DNA of 64,000 nt from Chitinophagaceae bacterium (GCA_947457465.1 CANGWB010000003.1:62001-126000), one strand, 5' to 3'; positions 18,635 to 29,380 are shown, numbered from the stretch's first letter. Translations and numbers: made by a program. The notes: a model not told the origin generated them from the letters alone.

Positions 18635-20224
18635 ATGTCAGCACGTACTATCCAACTCTCGGAATGGCAGATCCAGCCCAATACAAAGGTTCATTATCAA
18701 TCGACCGCTGAGGCATTGGTTCAGGATACGCTTCGGATCCAGGAGGGGACATTGGCCGACTCCGGGGCACTGGTGATCAAGACCGGAGCCTTCACCGGAC
18801 GCTCCCCAAAGGATAAGTTTTTGGTACGGGATGCGCTGACCGATAAGACTGTCAATTGGAATGATTTCAACCAAGCGATCTCTCCTGAATCGTTCGGACT
18901 GATCCGAGAGGATGCCAAACAATATCTGAGCACCTTAAAAGAAGTGTGGGTTCGTGACTGCTACGTTTGTGCCGATCCGCGTTACCGTCTGAAGGTGCGG
19001 GTGATCTCAGAAAAGCCGTGGACTAACTTATTTGCCTATAACATGTTCATCCGCCCAGCCGATACGGATCTGGAGGGATTCACCCCCGATTGGACGGTTA
19101 TCTCCGTCCCCGGACTACAATTAGATGCTAAGCGTTGCGGAACTCGTCAGCACAATGCCTCCGTAGTATCGATGAGTGACAAACAGATCATGATTACCGG
19201 AAGCGGCTATACCGGAGAAACCAAAAAAGGCATATTCACCATTCTCAATTACGTATTGGTAAAAGACCATGGGGTTCTGCCGATGCATTGCAGTGCGAAT
19301 CTTGGGCAAGATGGAGACACCGCCATATTCTTTGGTCTAAGTGGTACAGGTAAAACAACGCTCAGTGCTGACCCTAATCGCAAACTCATCGGCGACGACG
19401 AACATGGTTGGTCCAATGACGGTATTTTCAATTTCGAAGGCGGTTGTTATGCAAAAACGATCGATCTGACCGAAGAAAAAGAACCTGAGATCTTCCAAGC
19501 AATCCGTCCGGGTGCTTTATTGGAAAACGTTGTCTTCTTCCCGGATACCAAGAAGGTCAACTTTGAAGATAGCAGCATCACGGAAAACACACGCGTATCT
19601 TACCCACTCTATCACATCAGCAATGCGGTTGATCCATCAGTAGGCGGATTACCTAAGAATATATTCTTTCTTACTTGCGATGCCTACGGGGTACTACCTC
19701 CGATCTCCAAATTGAACCCCGGCCAGGCCATGTATCAGTTCATCTCCGGCTATACGGCAAAAGTGGCCGGAACGGAAGCGGGTGTGACGGAACCCAAACC
19801 CACTTTCAGTGCTTGTTTCGGAGCGCCTTTCTTTCCCCTTCACCCGGGTGAATACGCACACCTGCTTGGAAAGAAGATGCAGGAGAACAAAGTGAATGTG
19901 TGGCTGATCAATACCGGTTGGACGGGCGGCGCCTACGGAACCGGAAACAGAATGAAACTCAGTTATACCCGGGCCATGATCACGGCAGCTTTGGAAGGCA
20001 AACTGGATGCGGCACAATATTCGAATGACCCGGTATTCGGATTGGCGATACCGGATCAATGTCCGGGTGTACCTGCTGAAATACTGAACCCGCGTAATAC
20101 TTGGAGTGATCCTACAGCCTACGACGAAAAGGCAAAATACCTGGCCGGGCTATTTGTCAAGAATTTTGAGAAATACGCGAGTGGCGTCAGCGAAGAGGTG
20201 ATGGCCGCTGCCCCGAAGGCTTAA
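18635..20224 (+). CDS. pckA: phosphoenolpyruvate carboxykinase (ATP)
   Basis: GAFTGRSPKDKFLV, MHCSANLGQDGDTAIFFGLSGTGKTTLSADPNRKLIGDDEHGW. Confidence 0.97.
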   Translation: MSARTIQLSEWQIQPNTKVHYQSTAEALVQDTLRIQEGTLADSGALVIKTGAFTGRSPKDKFLVRDALTDKTVNWNDFNQAISPESFGLIREDAKQYLSTLKEVWVRDCYVCADPRYRLKVRVISEKPWTNLFAYNMFIRPADTDLEGFTPDWTVISVPGLQLDAKRCGTRQHNASVVSMSDKQIMITGSGYTGETKKGIFTILNYVLVKDHGVLPMHCSANLGQDGDTAIFFGLSGTGKTTLSADPNRKLIGDDEHGWSNDGIFNFEGGCYAKTIDLTEEKEPEIFQAIRPGALLENVVFFPDTKKVNFEDSSITENTRVSYPLYHISNAVDPSVGGLPKNIFFLTCDAYGVLPPISKLNPGQAMYQFISGYTAKVAGTEAGVTEPKPTFSACFGAPFFPLHPGEYAHLLGKKMQENKVNVWLINTGWTGGAYGTGNRMKLSYTRAMITAALEGKLDAAQYSNDPVFGLAIPDQCPGVPAEILNPRNTWSDPTAYDEKAKYLAGLFVKNFEKYASGVSEEVMAAAPKA

Positions 20225-20856
20225 AACAACCCGTGTAGTTCGGCATCCACGCGACGGATCACTTCTCCGAGGTCTTCTTCGCGTTCGCCAAACTTGAGCT
20301 TGTCTACATCAATGATAAGTAGACGGCCTTCTTTGTAATCGCCAATCCATTTCTGGTAGTAGTCGTTGAGGCGCTTGAGGTAGTCAAGACGGATATTCTC
20401 TTCGTACTCACGCCCGCGTTTTTGGATCTGTCCAACCAGCGTCGGAACCGATGCCTGCAAGTAGATCAGCAGATCCGGCGGTTGAACCAGTGTCTTGAGG
20501 GTCTGGAAGAATTCGTAATAGTTATCGAAATCACGTTTGCTCATCAGACCCATCTCGTGCAGGTTGGGCGCAAAGATGTTCGCATCCTCGTAAATGGTTC
20601 GGTCCTGAATGATGGTCTCCGAACCCTGCTGGATCTCCACCAGTTGGCGAAGACGGCTGTTTAGAAAGTAGATCTGCAGGTTAAAACTCCAACGGGGCAT
20701 GTCCTCGTAGAAGTCCATCAGGTAGGGATTGTGATCGACATCCTCGAAATGAGGGATCCAGCGATAATGCTTGCTGAGCATTTCGGTGAGAGTCGTCTTG
20801 CCGGCACCGATGTTACCGGCGATTGCTATGTGTTTAGCTTTTTTTGCCTTTGCCAT
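20221..20856 (-). CDS. deoxynucleoside kinase
   Basis: HIAIAGNIGAGKTTLTEML, ERSIYEDANIF-like DRTIYEDANIFA, REYEENIRLDYLKRLNDYYQKW. Confidence 0.9.
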   Translation of the reverse strand: MAKAKKAKHIAIAGNIGAGKTTLTEMLSKHYRWIPHFEDVDHNPYLMDFYEDMPRWSFNLQIYFLNSRLRQLVEIQQGSETIIQDRTIYEDANIFAPNLHEMGLMSKRDFDNYYEFFQTLKTLVQPPDLLIYLQASVPTLVGQIQKRGREYEENIRLDYLKRLNDYYQKWIGDYKEGRLLIIDVDKLKFGEREEDLGEVIRRVDAELHGLF

Positions 20857-20936
20857 AATCGTACTTACCGGTCCCATCCGACCGGGCGGACAAAATACTC
20901 CGAATTTTCGGAATCAGCCCCTTTAAGGATCAAAAA

Positions 20937-21941
20937 TCAATAATAGTTCAACCCCATGGCTGCACGCACCTGCACCATGGTCTTAGAGGCGCTCTCGCGG
21001 GCCTTCTCCGCCCCGATTTGCATAACCTTTTTCAGATATGCATCATCTTGATGGATCGCAGCAGCTCTTTCCCGGATAGGTGAAATAAATTTCACCATAT
21101 CCTCTCCCAATTGCTTTTTCATATCGCCGTACCGGATCGTGCAACCCGTATACGCCTCCTCAAACTGAGCCACCACCTCTGGTGAACTCACCAATCGCAT
21201 CAATGAAAAAAGATTATCGATATAATCGGGTTTCGGTTGGTTCGGTTCTGTCGGCCCGGCATCTGTTTTCGCTTTCATCAGCTTTTTACGGATCGTCTCG
21301 TCATCATCCGCCAAATAAAGTGTCGCATTCTGATTCTCGCTTTTACTCATCTTCCCGGCTCCATCCAGACTGGGCACTTTCACCAATTCCTGTCCGTAAT
21401 TGAACGCTTGCGGCTCAGGAAATACTTCCCCGTACCGGTGATTGAACCGTTGCGCGAAGTTTCTAGACATTTCCAGGTGCTGTTCCTGATCTTTTCCTAC
21501 CGGCACCAAATGGGCACGGTGCAAAAGAATATCGGCCGCTTGGAGGACAGGATAGGTCAGCAGTCCCACATTGATATTGTCCGGCTGCAAACGAGCCTTG
21601 TCCTTGAAGGTGGTCGTCTTCTCCAGCTCACCTTTATAGGCGAGCATATTGAAATAAAGATATAGCTCCGTTGTTTCCGGTACATGACTCTGGCAATAGA
21701 GCGCTACTTTTTCCGGATCCAGTCCGCAGGCGATGTTTTCCGCCAATACACGTCTGACACTTTCCGACAAAGCTCGCGTGTCGGGATGTGTGGTCAGCGA
21801 ATGAAGGTCGGCCACCATGAAAAAGCAAGGATATTCATCCTGCATGCGAACATAATTGCGCATGGCCCCGAAATAATTACCCAGGTGTAAATACCCGGTG
21901 GGCCGGATGCCACTCATTACGATATTTCTAGTTGCACTCAT
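20937..21941 (-). CDS. trpS: tryptophan--tRNA ligase
   Basis: VMSGIRPTGYLHLGNYFGA, ADLHSLTTHPD, KMSKSENQNATLYL. Confidence 0.96.
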   Translation of the reverse strand: MSATRNIVMSGIRPTGYLHLGNYFGAMRNYVRMQDEYPCFFMVADLHSLTTHPDTRALSESVRRVLAENIACGLDPEKVALYCQSHVPETTELYLYFNMLAYKGELEKTTTFKDKARLQPDNINVGLLTYPVLQAADILLHRAHLVPVGKDQEQHLEMSRNFAQRFNHRYGEVFPEPQAFNYGQELVKVPSLDGAGKMSKSENQNATLYLADDDETIRKKLMKAKTDAGPTEPNQPKPDYIDNLFSLMRLVSSPEVVAQFEEAYTGCTIRYGDMKKQLGEDMVKFISPIRERAAAIHQDDAYLKKVMQIGAEKARESASKTMVQVRAAMGLNYY

Positions 21942-22026
21942 GAGGCGGCAAGTTACTGATTAGTGCTCAGTTGAGTCTATCTTTGCTACTCGGAATCGAG
22001 CGATCAAAAAATCTTCCGAAACCCAT

Positions 22027-22734
22027 ATGTCGAACGAGATCATCCGACTAGAGCAGATCCAAAAGAGTTATTTCATGGGCAAGCATGAATTACAGGTCCT
22101 CAAAGGACTTTCCTTGCTCATCAGCCGGAATGAATATGTAGCCCTGATGGGGCCGTCCGGTTCCGGGAAAAGCACCCTGATGAACATCATCGGATGTTTG
22201 GATACGCCTTCCGGCGGACAATACATCCTCAACCAGCAGGATGTGAGTCAGATGAAAGATGATCAACTGGCAGAGGTCCGAAATAAAGAGATCGGATTTG
22301 TATTTCAGCAATTCAACCTACTACCTCGACTTACGGCTGTTGAAAACGTAGCGCTGCCGCTGATCTATGCAGGCATGAAGAAAAAAGAGCGGACCGAGAA
22401 AGCCATGGCTATGCTTGATTTGGTGAGTCTGAGCGACCGGAGTCATCACAAGCCAAATGAATTATCGGGCGGACAATGTCAACGTGTGGCAATCGCGCGG
22501 GCACTGGTGAACGACCCCTCTCTGATATTGGCCGATGAGCCCACCGGAAATCTCGATACCAAAACTTCATATGAGATCATGGAAATCTTCGATCAGATAC
22601 ATGGACGGGGAAACACGATTGTGATCGTCACCCACGAGGAGGACATTGCCAACCATGCCAGACGTGTGGTACGCTTACGCGACGGTGTCATCGAAAGCGA
22701 TAAACAAAACCAACCCCGGCAAATAATTGCCTGA
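22027..22734 (+). CDS. ABC transporter ATP-binding protein (MacB/LolD type)
   Basis: [72 protein letters not shown]. Confidence 0.92.
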   Translation: MSNEIIRLEQIQKSYFMGKHELQVLKGLSLLISRNEYVALMGPSGSGKSTLMNIIGCLDTPSGGQYILNQQDVSQMKDDQLAEVRNKEIGFVFQQFNLLPRLTAVENVALPLIYAGMKKKERTEKAMAMLDLVSLSDRSHHKPNELSGGQCQRVAIARALVNDPSLILADEPTGNLDTKTSYEIMEIFDQIHGRGNTIVIVTHEEDIANHARRVVRLRDGVIESDKQNQPRQIIA

Positions 22735-22788
22735 TTCTTTTCAAACCTTCCCCGACCCTCGTTGTTAGTCTCACAATACACCACCTGA

Positions 22789-23349
22789 ATGGCCCTTAAG
22801 ATCTATACCAAAACCGGAGACGACGGTACAACATCCCTAATCGGGGGAACAAAAGTCCCCAAATCCCATCTCCGCATCGAGGCCTACGGCACGGTGGATG
22901 AATTAAATTCCTATCTGGGACTCTGTATCGATCTGTTGACGGATCCTACCGGACAGCAAACATTACGCGAAGCACAGGACAGACTCTTTACCATTGGATC
23001 TGCCTTGGCTTGCGATCCGGTCAAAGAACCCGGCATGAAACTGCCCGATCTGAATGACACGGATATCCGTTTGCTGGAGACGGAGATCGATCGAATGACT
23101 CAAGAATTGCCGCCGATGAAAAATTTTATTCTACCCGGCGGACACCCAACACTTTCTCATCTCCATATCGCGCGTTGCGTATGCAGACGCACCGAACGAC
23201 ACTGTGTCCGATTGGAACTGGAAGGAGAAGAGGTCGCACCACTCATCATTCAATACCTAAATCGCCTCAGCGATTACCTGTTCGTCTTATCCCGATACGC
23301 TGGTCAACAACTTAACATCCCTGAAATCCCCTGGAAACCAAGGATGTAG
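22789..23349 (+). CDS. cob(I)alamin adenosyltransferase, PduO type
   Basis: MALKIYTKTGDDGTTSLIGGTKVPKSHLRIEAYGTVDELNSYLG; FILPGGHPTLSHLHIARCVCRRTER. Confidence 0.95.
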   Translation: MALKIYTKTGDDGTTSLIGGTKVPKSHLRIEAYGTVDELNSYLGLCIDLLTDPTGQQTLREAQDRLFTIGSALACDPVKEPGMKLPDLNDTDIRLLETEIDRMTQELPPMKNFILPGGHPTLSHLHIARCVCRRTERHCVRLELEGEEVAPLIIQYLNRLSDYLFVLSRYAGQQLNIPEIPWKPRM

Positions 23350-23405
23350 GATTTTAACAACAGATAAGAGGAGTTTCTCTTTACTTTATGGTTCAACTCT
23401 CCTGT

Positions 23406-24269
23406 ATGAACCGACTCCTCCTGATCCTTTCGATCGTTTTCGGATTTACAGCCTGCCAACCCGATAATCCACCGCCCAACGGAACATTTCCTTTGGTCGA
23501 CACTGTGATCAACAATTTGTCATATGGCAATGACCCCGCTCAGAAATTCAACCTGGGTTTGCCCGGTACCCGAAATGGTCAAACACCGTTGGTTATCGTT
23601 GTACACGGTGGCGGATGGGTGACGGGCGATAAAGGGGAATTACAGTTCTTGCTGAACGGACTCAAACAACGCGGATTTGCGGTGGCAAATGTGAACTATC
23701 GACTTACCACCAACAACCCAGATAACTATAAGATGCAATTGGACGACCTAGATAGTGCGATCCAACATTGCTTCCGTAAAGCCTCCTATTATACATTCAG
23801 TGACCAAAAGGTTTATTTGGTCGGCCATAGTGCCGGAGGTCATTTATCCCTTGCTTACAGCTACACCCGAAACTCAAATGGCAAGGTCAAAGCTGTTGGT
23901 TCACTGGCCGGCCCCACCGATCTGTACAACCTGGCCTATTACAACAACGTAGTGTACGGAACCGTACTCACCACCTACCTGGGCGTTTCATTGATACCTG
24001 TAACACCCGCTTCCGAACAGCGATACAAATCTTGCAGTCCTCAATACCAAGCTACTGCCAGTTCTCCTGCTACAATCTTTTTTCATGGCGAGCTGGATCC
24101 CATTGTAAATCCGGACCAAAGTAGTTTTCTATTCTCCCGGTTGGGCACATTGGGAGCGGATCGAAGGCTGGTGACCTATCCATTTACGTTTCATGACTGG
24201 TGGACTGACAACACTAAGGTGACCAATACACTCGATGAATTGAGAACCTGGTACCTCTCACATCCCTGA
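23406..24269 (+). CDS. alpha/beta hydrolase lipoprotein (BD-FAE/esterase-like)
   Basis: Lipobox FGFTAC; VIVVHGGGWVTGDKGE, LVGHSAGGHLSLAY, HGELDPIV, H in FTFHDW. Confidence 0.85.
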   Translation: MNRLLLILSIVFGFTACQPDNPPPNGTFPLVDTVINNLSYGNDPAQKFNLGLPGTRNGQTPLVIVVHGGGWVTGDKGELQFLLNGLKQRGFAVANVNYRLTTNNPDNYKMQLDDLDSAIQHCFRKASYYTFSDQKVYLVGHSAGGHLSLAYSYTRNSNGKVKAVGSLAGPTDLYNLAYYNNVVYGTVLTTYLGVSLIPVTPASEQRYKSCSPQYQATASSPATIFFHGELDPIVNPDQSSFLFSRLGTLGADRRLVTYPFTFHDWWTDNTKVTNTLDELRTWYLSHP

Positions 24270-24275
24270 TCGATA

Positions 24276-24926
24276 TCAGCCCAATTGTCCGTCCCGGATC
24301 CGCAAACAACGATCGCTCAGGGAGGCCAACTCCTCATTGTGAGTCACGATCAAAAACGTTTGATTGAATCGATCGCGCAGGTCGAAGAACAACCGATGTA
24401 ATTCCTGCGCGGTTTGCGTATCAAGATTTCCGGTGGGCTCATCCGCAAATACCACCGCCGGTTTGTTTATCAACGCTCGGGCAACGGCCACGCGTTGCTG
24501 TTCTCCCCCGGAGAGTTGATTCGGGCGATGATCGATGCGTGCGGTCAGTCCCAATAATTCCAATAACTCCGCCGCCTCTCGCTTCACCTCTGAACGGGAA
24601 CGTTTTCCGAGCCAACCCGGAATACAAACATTCTCCAGCGCGCTGAATTCAGGTAAGAGGTGATGGAATTGAAAAACAAAACCAATGGATCGATTTCGGA
24701 AGGCCGCCAATTCTTTTCGGGATAAGCGAGTCACCTCAGTGCCCGCGATCTCCACTGACCCCTGATCCGGCGTGTCCAATGTTCCCAATATGTGTAATAA
24801 CGTGCTTTTGCCGGAACCGGAGGGTCCGACCAACGATACCACTTCACCAGTTTGTACGGTCAGGTCTACTCCACGCAACACCGGCAAATCGCCGAATTTT
24901 TTAGTTATGTTTTTCCCTTGGATCAC
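24276..24926 (-). CDS. lolD: ABC transporter ATP-binding protein (LolD-like), GTG start proposed
   Basis: [84 protein letters not shown]. Confidence 0.85.
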   Translation of the reverse strand: MIQGKNITKKFGDLPVLRGVDLTVQTGEVVSLVGPSGSGKSTLLHILGTLDTPDQGSVEIAGTEVTRLSRKELAAFRNRSIGFVFQFHHLLPEFSALENVCIPGWLGKRSRSEVKREAAELLELLGLTARIDHRPNQLSGGEQQRVAVARALINKPAVVFADEPTGNLDTQTAQELHRLFFDLRDRFNQTFLIVTHNEELASLSDRCLRIRDGQLG

Positions 24927-25036
24927 CGCATTGATTAGAAACTCGAAGCTACTCAAAAAAATCAGTGAGGATACCCCTTTGAAGGGATTTGGCAAATAGG
25001 ATATTCTGCCTACATTCGCGGAAAATAACGACATCC

Positions 25037-25258
25037 ATGTTTTGGACTTTGGAACTTGCCTCATACTTGGAAGACGCGCCCTGGCCGGCGACCAAGGATG
25101 AATTGATCGATTACTCGATCCGATCCGGCGCCCCGCTGGAAGTAGTAGAGAACCTGCAGGAACTCGAAGATGAAGGTGATGTGTTTGAATCGATCGAAGA
25201 CATCTGGCCCGACTACCCCACACAAGACGATTTTCTCTTCAACGAAGACGAATATTGA
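25037..25258 (+). CDS. DUF2795 family protein
   Basis: MFWTLELASYLEDAPWPATKDELIDYSIRSGAPLEVVENLQELEDEGDVFESIEDIWPDYPTQDDF. Confidence 0.85.
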   Translation: MFWTLELASYLEDAPWPATKDELIDYSIRSGAPLEVVENLQELEDEGDVFESIEDIWPDYPTQDDFLFNEDEY

Positions 25259-25275
25259 CGGCTCGATCAACTCAT

Positions 25276-25306
25276 AAAAAAACCTCCCGAATCGGGAGGT
25301 TTTTTA
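25276..25306. terminator. bidirectional intrinsic terminator
   Basis: AAAAAAACCTCCCGAATCGGGAGGTTTTTT between the DUF2795 gene and fabI. Confidence 0.9.
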
Positions 25307-25325
25307 TTTTGACTTCTTGACAGGA

Positions 25326-26138
25326 TCATTCCATTTTCTCGATCACTTGCTGCGTTACTCCCGTAAAAGAGAATCCGCCATCGTGGAATAAATTTTGCAT
25401 CGTGACATAGCGGGTCATGTCGCTAAACAACATGACGCAATAATTCGCACAATCTTCTGCGGTTGCGTTGCCGAGCGGGCTCATGGCCTCTGCATAATTA
25501 ATGAAACCATCAAAGCCTTTCACACCGCTTCCGGCTGTTGTACGGGTGGGCGACTGAGAGATCGTATTGACACGCACTTTGCGACGAACACCATAATGAT
25601 AGCCGAAGCTGCGGGTAACACTTTCCAGCAGGGCTTTTGCATCTGCCATCTCATTGTAATCCGGGAATACCCGCTGGGCCGCGATATAACTTAACGCCAG
25701 CACACTGCCCCAGTCGCGGATCGCATCCATATCCCAGGCCGTACGCAATACCCGATGAAAGCTCATCGCGGAAATATCCAGCGTCTTTTGATTCCATTCA
25801 TAATTCATCTCCGTGTAGTGCTTGCCTTTGCGAACGTTCAAACTCATACCGATGGAGTGAAGAACAAAGTCCATTTGGCCGTCGAAATGCTGCATCGACT
25901 GCTCGAACAGATTTTTAAGGTCATCCATATTGGTCACATCCGCTCCGATCACCGGTGCGTTGCCACAGAGTTCAGCAAGTTTATTGATCTCTCCCATCCG
26001 CAAAGCCACAGGGGCATTGGTGAGGACGATCTTGGCGCCCTCTTCATAACAACGAAGGGCTGTTTTCCAGGCGATGGATTTCTCATCCAGCGCTCCAAAA
26101 ATGATACCGCATTTGCCGGCTAACAGTTGATTGGCCAT
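25326..26138 (-). CDS. fabI: enoyl-[acyl-carrier-protein] reductase (NADH)
   Basis: GKCGIIFGALDEKSIAWKTAL, DFVLHSIGMS, VLALSYIAAQRVFPDYNEMADAKALLES, VNTISQSPTRT. ORF-track start trimmed to MANQLL. Confidence 0.93.
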   Translation of the reverse strand: MANQLLAGKCGIIFGALDEKSIAWKTALRCYEEGAKIVLTNAPVALRMGEINKLAELCGNAPVIGADVTNMDDLKNLFEQSMQHFDGQMDFVLHSIGMSLNVRKGKHYTEMNYEWNQKTLDISAMSFHRVLRTAWDMDAIRDWGSVLALSYIAAQRVFPDYNEMADAKALLESVTRSFGYHYGVRRKVRVNTISQSPTRTTAGSGVKGFDGFINYAEAMSPLGNATAEDCANYCVMLFSDMTRYVTMQNLFHDGGFSFTGVTQQVIEKME

Positions 26139-26216
26139 ATGAAATATTATTGAGGAGCAAAAGTAGGTAATCTTCCTCCTTCGCCGCTTCGCTTTCGTAT
26201 CTTCGTCCGCAACCTT

Positions 26217-28646
26217 ATGACGATCTCTTATAACTGGCTTTGCGACTATCTGCCTCGACCCATCGACCCCGACCGACTGGGCCGGATACTGACTTCCATT
26301 GGCCTGGAAGTAGAGAAACAGATTTCTTATGAAGAGATCAAGGGCGGACTTCATGGCGTGGTGATCGGGCAGGTGCTGGAAGTAACTCAACATCCAAATG
26401 CAGACCGCCTTCGACTCACTCGTGTAGATGTCGGCGGACCCGAACCCTTGCACATCATCTGCGGCGCCCCGAATGTAGCCGTCGGACAAACCGTGCTGGT
26501 GGCCACGGTCGGCACAACGATCTATCCATTGAATGGTGAACCGATCACCCTGAAAAAAGCCAAGATCCGTGGAGAGGACAGTCAAGGCATGATCTGTGCC
26601 GAAGATGAACTGGGCCTTGGCCATTCACATGACGGCATTCTTATTCTGAATGAACCGATCCAACCCGGTACACCGGCCTCGGAATACTTCAAGCCCCATA
26701 GTGATATCGTTTACGAGATCGGACTCACGCCCAACCGAATGGATGCAATGAGTCATTGGGGTGTAGCCAGAGATGTCTGTGCCTATCTCTCCCATCACGA
26801 AAGAAGCGATCTGCAGCCTCAGCTTCCTACACCCACTGCGTTAAAGCCATCTTCCAAGAATAACCCGATCGACGTACACATCGAGAACCCGACGGATTGC
26901 CCGCGTTACTGCGGCATCACGATCGAAGGCGTGCGTGTGCAGGAATCACCCCGTTGGCTTCAGCAACGATTGAAATCGATCGGCGTACGACCTATCAATA
27001 ATTTGGTCGATATCACGAATTATCTGTTGCACGAAACCGGCCAACCCCTGCATGCCTTTGATGCCGATAAGATCCGTGGTGGTCGTATCGAAGTAAAGAA
27101 ACTTGAAGCCGGAACAGCATTCATAACACTCGATGATAAATCGCGAAACCTTCACGCAGAAGACCTGATGATCTGCGATGCGGAAGGCGGACTTTGTTTG
27201 GCGGGTGTATTCGGCGGAAAAAATTCAGGTGTCACCGACAATACCAAAAACATCTTTCTGGAAAGTGCTTGTTTTTCCGGTATCGGCATACGGAAAACAT
27301 CATTCCGACATGGTTTGCGTACCGATGCGGCCCTTCGTTTTGAAAAGGGTACCGACCCCGGACTTTGTGAACGTGTATTGCTCCGAGCCGTTCAACTGAT
27401 CACCGAGATTGCCGGTGGTGAAGTGATCGGAAATCCAACGGATCTGTATCCGGGCAAAAAAGATAAAACCGAGATCACCCTCACTTGGCAGTACCTGAAA
27501 AAACTCAGCGGGAAAAATTATCACCCCGAAGCGGTTCGAACCATTCTGCAATCACTTGGATTTGAGATCCTACGGGAATCCGATAATGAATTCCGCGTGG
27601 CGGTTCCAACCCATAAACCAGATATCGAGCAGCCGGCCGACCTCGTAGAAGAAATCCTACGCATCGACGGACTGGATAATATTCCGATCCCCACGACTAT
27701 TCGAATCAGTCCGGCTGTCGGATTTGATGACCGTCCGGCTCGCTGGCAGGAAAAGATCTCCGACTTACTGGCCGGCCATGGCTTTCAGGAGATCGTAACG
27801 AACTCGATCACGAACCTGGCTTATTTCAACGAGTCGGAGTCAGGATCCTTGGTAAAAATGATCAACAGCCTGAGCCAAGAACTGAACGTGATGCGTCCCC
27901 GCTTATTGGAGACCGCTCTCGAAGTAGTAGCACACAACCTGAATCATAAGAATTTATCGCTTCGCCTATTCGAGTTCGGAAAAACCTACCGACACGAGGG
28001 CGGAACGAACTATACAGAACAACAAAAGCTCGCGCTTGTATGGAGTGGTGAGATGCAGGAAGCCGACTGGAAACAACCGGCCCGTCAGGCAGACCTCTTC
28101 ACTGTGAAATCCCAACTGACAGCTTTCTTCAGCTGGATGGGTATCCATGGCATACAGGTGAACCTTCCCTCTGCTGCTGATCTCTTGAATGATCCGATTG
28201 AATGGATCTCCGAGGGAAAGAAACTTGCGGTGGGCGGTGAAATCCCGGCACAAACGCTATCCCGATTCGGTATCAAACAGGCGGTTTTCTTCGCTGAACT
28301 GGAATGGGAGTCGATCCTGGAACAGGCGATGAAACCGCAGAGCAAAATCGCTCCGCTACCCAAATTCCCGGCCGTGCAACGCGACCTTTCCATGCTGGTC
28401 GATCGGTCATTGACCTGGGCTAGGATCGAGGAGACCATCCACAATATCGGGCTGGAAAATCTGCAAGGAATCAAACTCTTTGATATATTCGAGAGCGACA
28501 AACTCGGCGCCGACAAGCGTTCGATGGCCATTAACCTGACTTTTCAACATCCGGAGAAAACACTTACGGATGCTGAGATAGATGGTTGGATGCAAAAAGT
28601 GATGCTGGCCTTATCGAATGACTGCGGTGCGGAAGTCAGAAAATAA
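26217..28646 (+). CDS. pheT: phenylalanine--tRNA ligase beta subunit
   Basis: MTISYNWLCDYLPRPIDPDRLGRILTSIGLEVE, VGQVLEVTQHPNADRL-like motif, LTPNRMDAMSHWGVARDVCAYL, RRFEKGTDPGL-like ALRFEKGTDPGL. Confidence 0.96.
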   Translation: MTISYNWLCDYLPRPIDPDRLGRILTSIGLEVEKQISYEEIKGGLHGVVIGQVLEVTQHPNADRLRLTRVDVGGPEPLHIICGAPNVAVGQTVLVATVGTTIYPLNGEPITLKKAKIRGEDSQGMICAEDELGLGHSHDGILILNEPIQPGTPASEYFKPHSDIVYEIGLTPNRMDAMSHWGVARDVCAYLSHHERSDLQPQLPTPTALKPSSKNNPIDVHIENPTDCPRYCGITIEGVRVQESPRWLQQRLKSIGVRPINNLVDITNYLLHETGQPLHAFDADKIRGGRIEVKKLEAGTAFITLDDKSRNLHAEDLMICDAEGGLCLAGVFGGKNSGVTDNTKNIFLESACFSGIGIRKTSFRHGLRTDAALRFEKGTDPGLCERVLLRAVQLITEIAGGEVIGNPTDLYPGKKDKTEITLTWQYLKKLSGKNYHPEAVRTILQSLGFEILRESDNEFRVAVPTHKPDIEQPADLVEEILRIDGLDNIPIPTTIRISPAVGFDDRPARWQEKISDLLAGHGFQEIVTNSITNLAYFNESESGSLVKMINSLSQELNVMRPRLLETALEVVAHNLNHKNLSLRLFEFGKTYRHEGGTNYTEQQKLALVWSGEMQEADWKQPARQADLFTVKSQLTAFFSWMGIHGIQVNLPSAADLLNDPIEWISEGKKLAVGGEIPAQTLSRFGIKQAVFFAELEWESILEQAMKPQSKIAPLPKFPAVQRDLSMLVDRSLTWARIEETIHNIGLENLQGIKLFDIFESDKLGADKRSMAINLTFQHPEKTLTDAEIDGWMQKVMLALSNDCGAEVRK

Positions 28647-28651
28647 TCCCG

Positions 28652-28930
28652 TTGGAAGCGAACCTCAAACGCATTCTGGACAAAGTGCAGCAACTGATGC
28701 GGCGATCCAAAGCCATGCAACAGGAATCCGACCGCCTGCGCCGAACACTCACTGAAACAGAGGAAAAACTCAGGCAAGCGCAAGAACAGACAAACTTGCT
28801 GCGCATGCAACTGGATGTACTCAAGATGAATGCCGGTGAACTTAACACCGCTGATAAAAAAGAAATTGAAAAGAAACTGAACGGCTACCTGAAAGAAATC
28901 GACCGGTGCATTGCACTGCTCAGTGAATAA
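28652..28930 (+). CDS. coiled-coil protein (ZapB-like candidate), TTG start
   Basis: 92 aa, nearly all heptad-like (LKRILDKVQQLMRRSKAMQQESDRLRRTLTETEEKLRQAQEQTNLLRMQLDVLK); 6 nt from pheT and 5 nt before zapA. Confidence 0.75.
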   Translation: MEANLKRILDKVQQLMRRSKAMQQESDRLRRTLTETEEKLRQAQEQTNLLRMQLDVLKMNAGELNTADKKEIEKKLNGYLKEIDRCIALLSE

Positions 28931-28935
28931 AAAAT

Positions 28936-29238
28936 ATGTCCAACCTCAACCTCATCCCCATATCCGCTGTCATTGGTGATCGGAGCTACCGGATCAAGAT
29001 CCAGCCCGATGACGAAGAGGTCGTCCGCAAGACACTGAAAATGATCAACGAAAAGATCCTTGAATTCCGTACCCTCTTTGCCGGTAAGGACATGCAAGAC
29101 TACATCGCAATGGTCATCATCTGGTTCGCCACGGAGCAACTAGCACAACAAGCAGCCGGACAGGAAATGGAAGAAATGGAAGAAGGCCTGGGGCGGATCG
29201 AGAAACTATTGGACGATCTGCTGAAAGAACAGCCGTAA
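28936..29238 (+). CDS. zapA: cell division protein ZapA
   Basis: LIPISAVIGDRSYRIKIQPDDEEVVRKTLKMINEKILEFRTLFAGKDMQDYIAMVIIWFATEQL. Confidence 0.85.
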   Translation: MSNLNLIPISAVIGDRSYRIKIQPDDEEVVRKTLKMINEKILEFRTLFAGKDMQDYIAMVIIWFATEQLAQQAAGQEMEEMEEGLGRIEKLLDDLLKEQP

Positions 29239-29281
29239 AGACACCGGCACCCCCTGATTTCCCGCATTCACGCCGAAATCG

Positions 29282-29289
29282 TACCTTTG
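29282..29289 (+). promoter_or_regulatory. -7 promoter element TACCTTTG upstream of rny
   Basis: TAnnTTTG match about 90 nt upstream of the rny ATG. Confidence 0.5.
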
Positions 29290-29380
29290 TAAAGCTCGTG
29301 ACAATTTGATTTTCAATTACTTGCAAATCAACAGGTTATGTGCAAATCTAGCATTGTGTACCACTTAAACAAACGCATTC

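Noticed and set aside
22027-24926. Two LolD/MacB-type ATPases as a defence or export cassette
   Set aside because: On opposite strands, separated by ATR and an esterase, with no permease beside them; ordinary scattered ABC components.
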